A stretch of DNA of 64,000 bases from Oceanipulchritudo coccoides (GTDB lineage: Bacteria; Verrucomicrobiota; Verrucomicrobiia; Opitutales; Oceanipulchritudinaceae): positions 300,990-364,989 of the forward strand of contig NZ_JAAGNX010000002.1 of the NCBI RefSeq assembly GCF_010500615.1, in the 5' to 3' direction. This document shows, piece by piece, positions 63,481 through 64,000 of the stretch. The notes under the pieces were generated by a model. The model did no database searches. It was not told where the DNA came from and saw nothing but the letters and a program-made list of their open reading frames with translations. Numbering within the stretch: position 1 is the stretch's first letter; each line of letters opens with the position of its first letter. The position numbers and the translations under genes are program-made.

Positions 63481-64000
63481 TCAGTCATCTATTTTTTCAA
63501 CAATCGCGTCAGCAAGGCCGTAATCGATGGCCTCCTGCGCATTGAGATAAAAGTCACGGTCCGTATCCTTTTGGATTTGCTCAATCGGCTGGCCGCTCGA
63601 GTCAGACAAAATCTTGTTCATTTCCTCGCGGAGTTTTTCCATTTCCTGTGCCTGGATATGGATATCAACGGCCGCCCCGCGCATGGTGCCCATGATGAGG
63701 GGTTGGTGTATCAGCACCCTGGAATGCGGGTAGACAAAGCGCTTTCCCTTGGTGCCTCCGCAAAGGAAGATTGATCCCATGCTGGCGGCCAGGCCCACGA
63801 CGACGACCTTGATCGGGCTGGTGATCAGCATCATCGTGTCGTAAACGGCCATTCCTGCGGTGATTGAGCCGCCGGGGCTGTTCAGGTACAGGGTGATTTC
63901 CTTGCCCGGGTCGCTGGCTTCCAGATAAAGCAGCTCCTCCGTGGCGACGCGAGCGGACTTGTCGTTCACTTCGCCCCAAAAGAAGATTTTACGCTCCTCC
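63481..64000 (-). CDS. clpP: ATP-dependent Clp protease proteolytic subunit, 5' end beyond the window
   Basis: Serine protease subunit working with ClpX or ClpA. The reading frame stays open to the window edge (residues EERKIFFWGEVND before the GTG at 63969), so the gene is cut at its 5' end here. The catalytic triad is present: Ser in GLAASMGS, His in SRVLIHQPL and Asp in DTDRDFYLNAQEA. The LYLNSPGG block is normal. About 173 of the expected roughly 200 residues are seen. Confidence 0.96.
   Translation of the reverse strand, partial: EERKIFFWGEVNDKSARVATEELLYLEASDPGKEITLYLNSPGGSITAGMAVYDTMMLITSPIKVVVVGLAASMGSIFLCGGTKGKRFVYPHSRVLIHQPLIMGTMRGAAVDIHIQAQEMEKLREEMNKILSDSSGQPIEQIQKDTDRDFYLNAQEAIDYGLADAIVEKIDD

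Overview
The window looks like a chromosomal segment of a Gram-negative, heterotrophic, probably marine bacterium. Evidence for this is lipid A synthesis (LpxA), a TonB-dependent outer-membrane receptor, lipoproteins, a secreted PL7-type alginate lyase and Na+/dicarboxylate-type symporters. The mix of families (fused E1 alpha/beta dehydrogenase, a TIGR03790-type protein, very large secreted beta-rich proteins, a lysine-rich tail on a housekeeping-type protein) suggests Verrucomicrobiota, perhaps the Opitutae/Puniceicoccales side. That assignment is an inference from gene content; there is no rRNA gene in the window.

Layout. 1-5.4 kb: the F1 part of an ATP synthase operon (atpFHAGDC), entered after the membrane subunits, with an unusually short delta subunit. 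5.4-9.6 kb: a secreted unknown protein, a small unknown protein, lpxA, pdxA and an A-type Fe-S carrier. 9.6-16.3 kb: a degenerate HAD-like protein (minus), a family 2 glycosyltransferase, a sodium:solute symporter, a receiver-histidine kinase and a double-length MurQ/GKRP-like SIS protein (minus). 16.4-19.6 kb: three overlapping genes for an MTA/SAH-nucleosidase-like protein, a radical SAM protein of the spore photoproduct lyase family, and a short-chain-dehydrogenase-fold protein without its catalytic Tyr/Lys that carries a histone-H1-like tail. 19.6-23.4 kb: grpE, dnaJ, purN, prmA and a thioesterase.

23.4-37.7 kb is the most interesting block. It contains two alpha/beta-hydrolase proteins fused to membrane domains (one a DcuC-type carrier), an M14 carboxypeptidase, an M20 peptidase, a TonB receptor, a GntR/FCD regulator, a gamma-glutamyltransferase lipoprotein and a DASS dicarboxylate carrier. 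Four near-palindromic sites of the form TYGTATACRA sit at the starts of the divergent hydrolase/M14 pair and between the TonB receptor and the GntR gene. This suggests a single GntR-controlled regulon for taking up and breaking down peptides or related amide/ester compounds, possibly glutamate-rich.

37.8-56.2 kb: a tRNA-Gly, a 1190-residue modular PL7 alginate-lyase-like protein, an FKBP lipoprotein, a 1950-residue secreted protein, an M6-like metalloprotease, a STAND-type ATPase, a Sel1-repeat protein, an XRE regulator with palindromes upstream, and a secreted unknown protein. 56.2-64 kb (all minus): clpP (runs off the edge), infC, a cell-wall amidase, two tandem crcB fluoride-channel genes, a TIGR03790-like protein, and a 1021-residue single-chain 2-oxoacid dehydrogenase carrying E1 alpha, E1 beta, a lipoyl domain and an E2 acyltransferase domain. 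No CRISPR array, insertion sequence, prophage or rRNA gene was seen.
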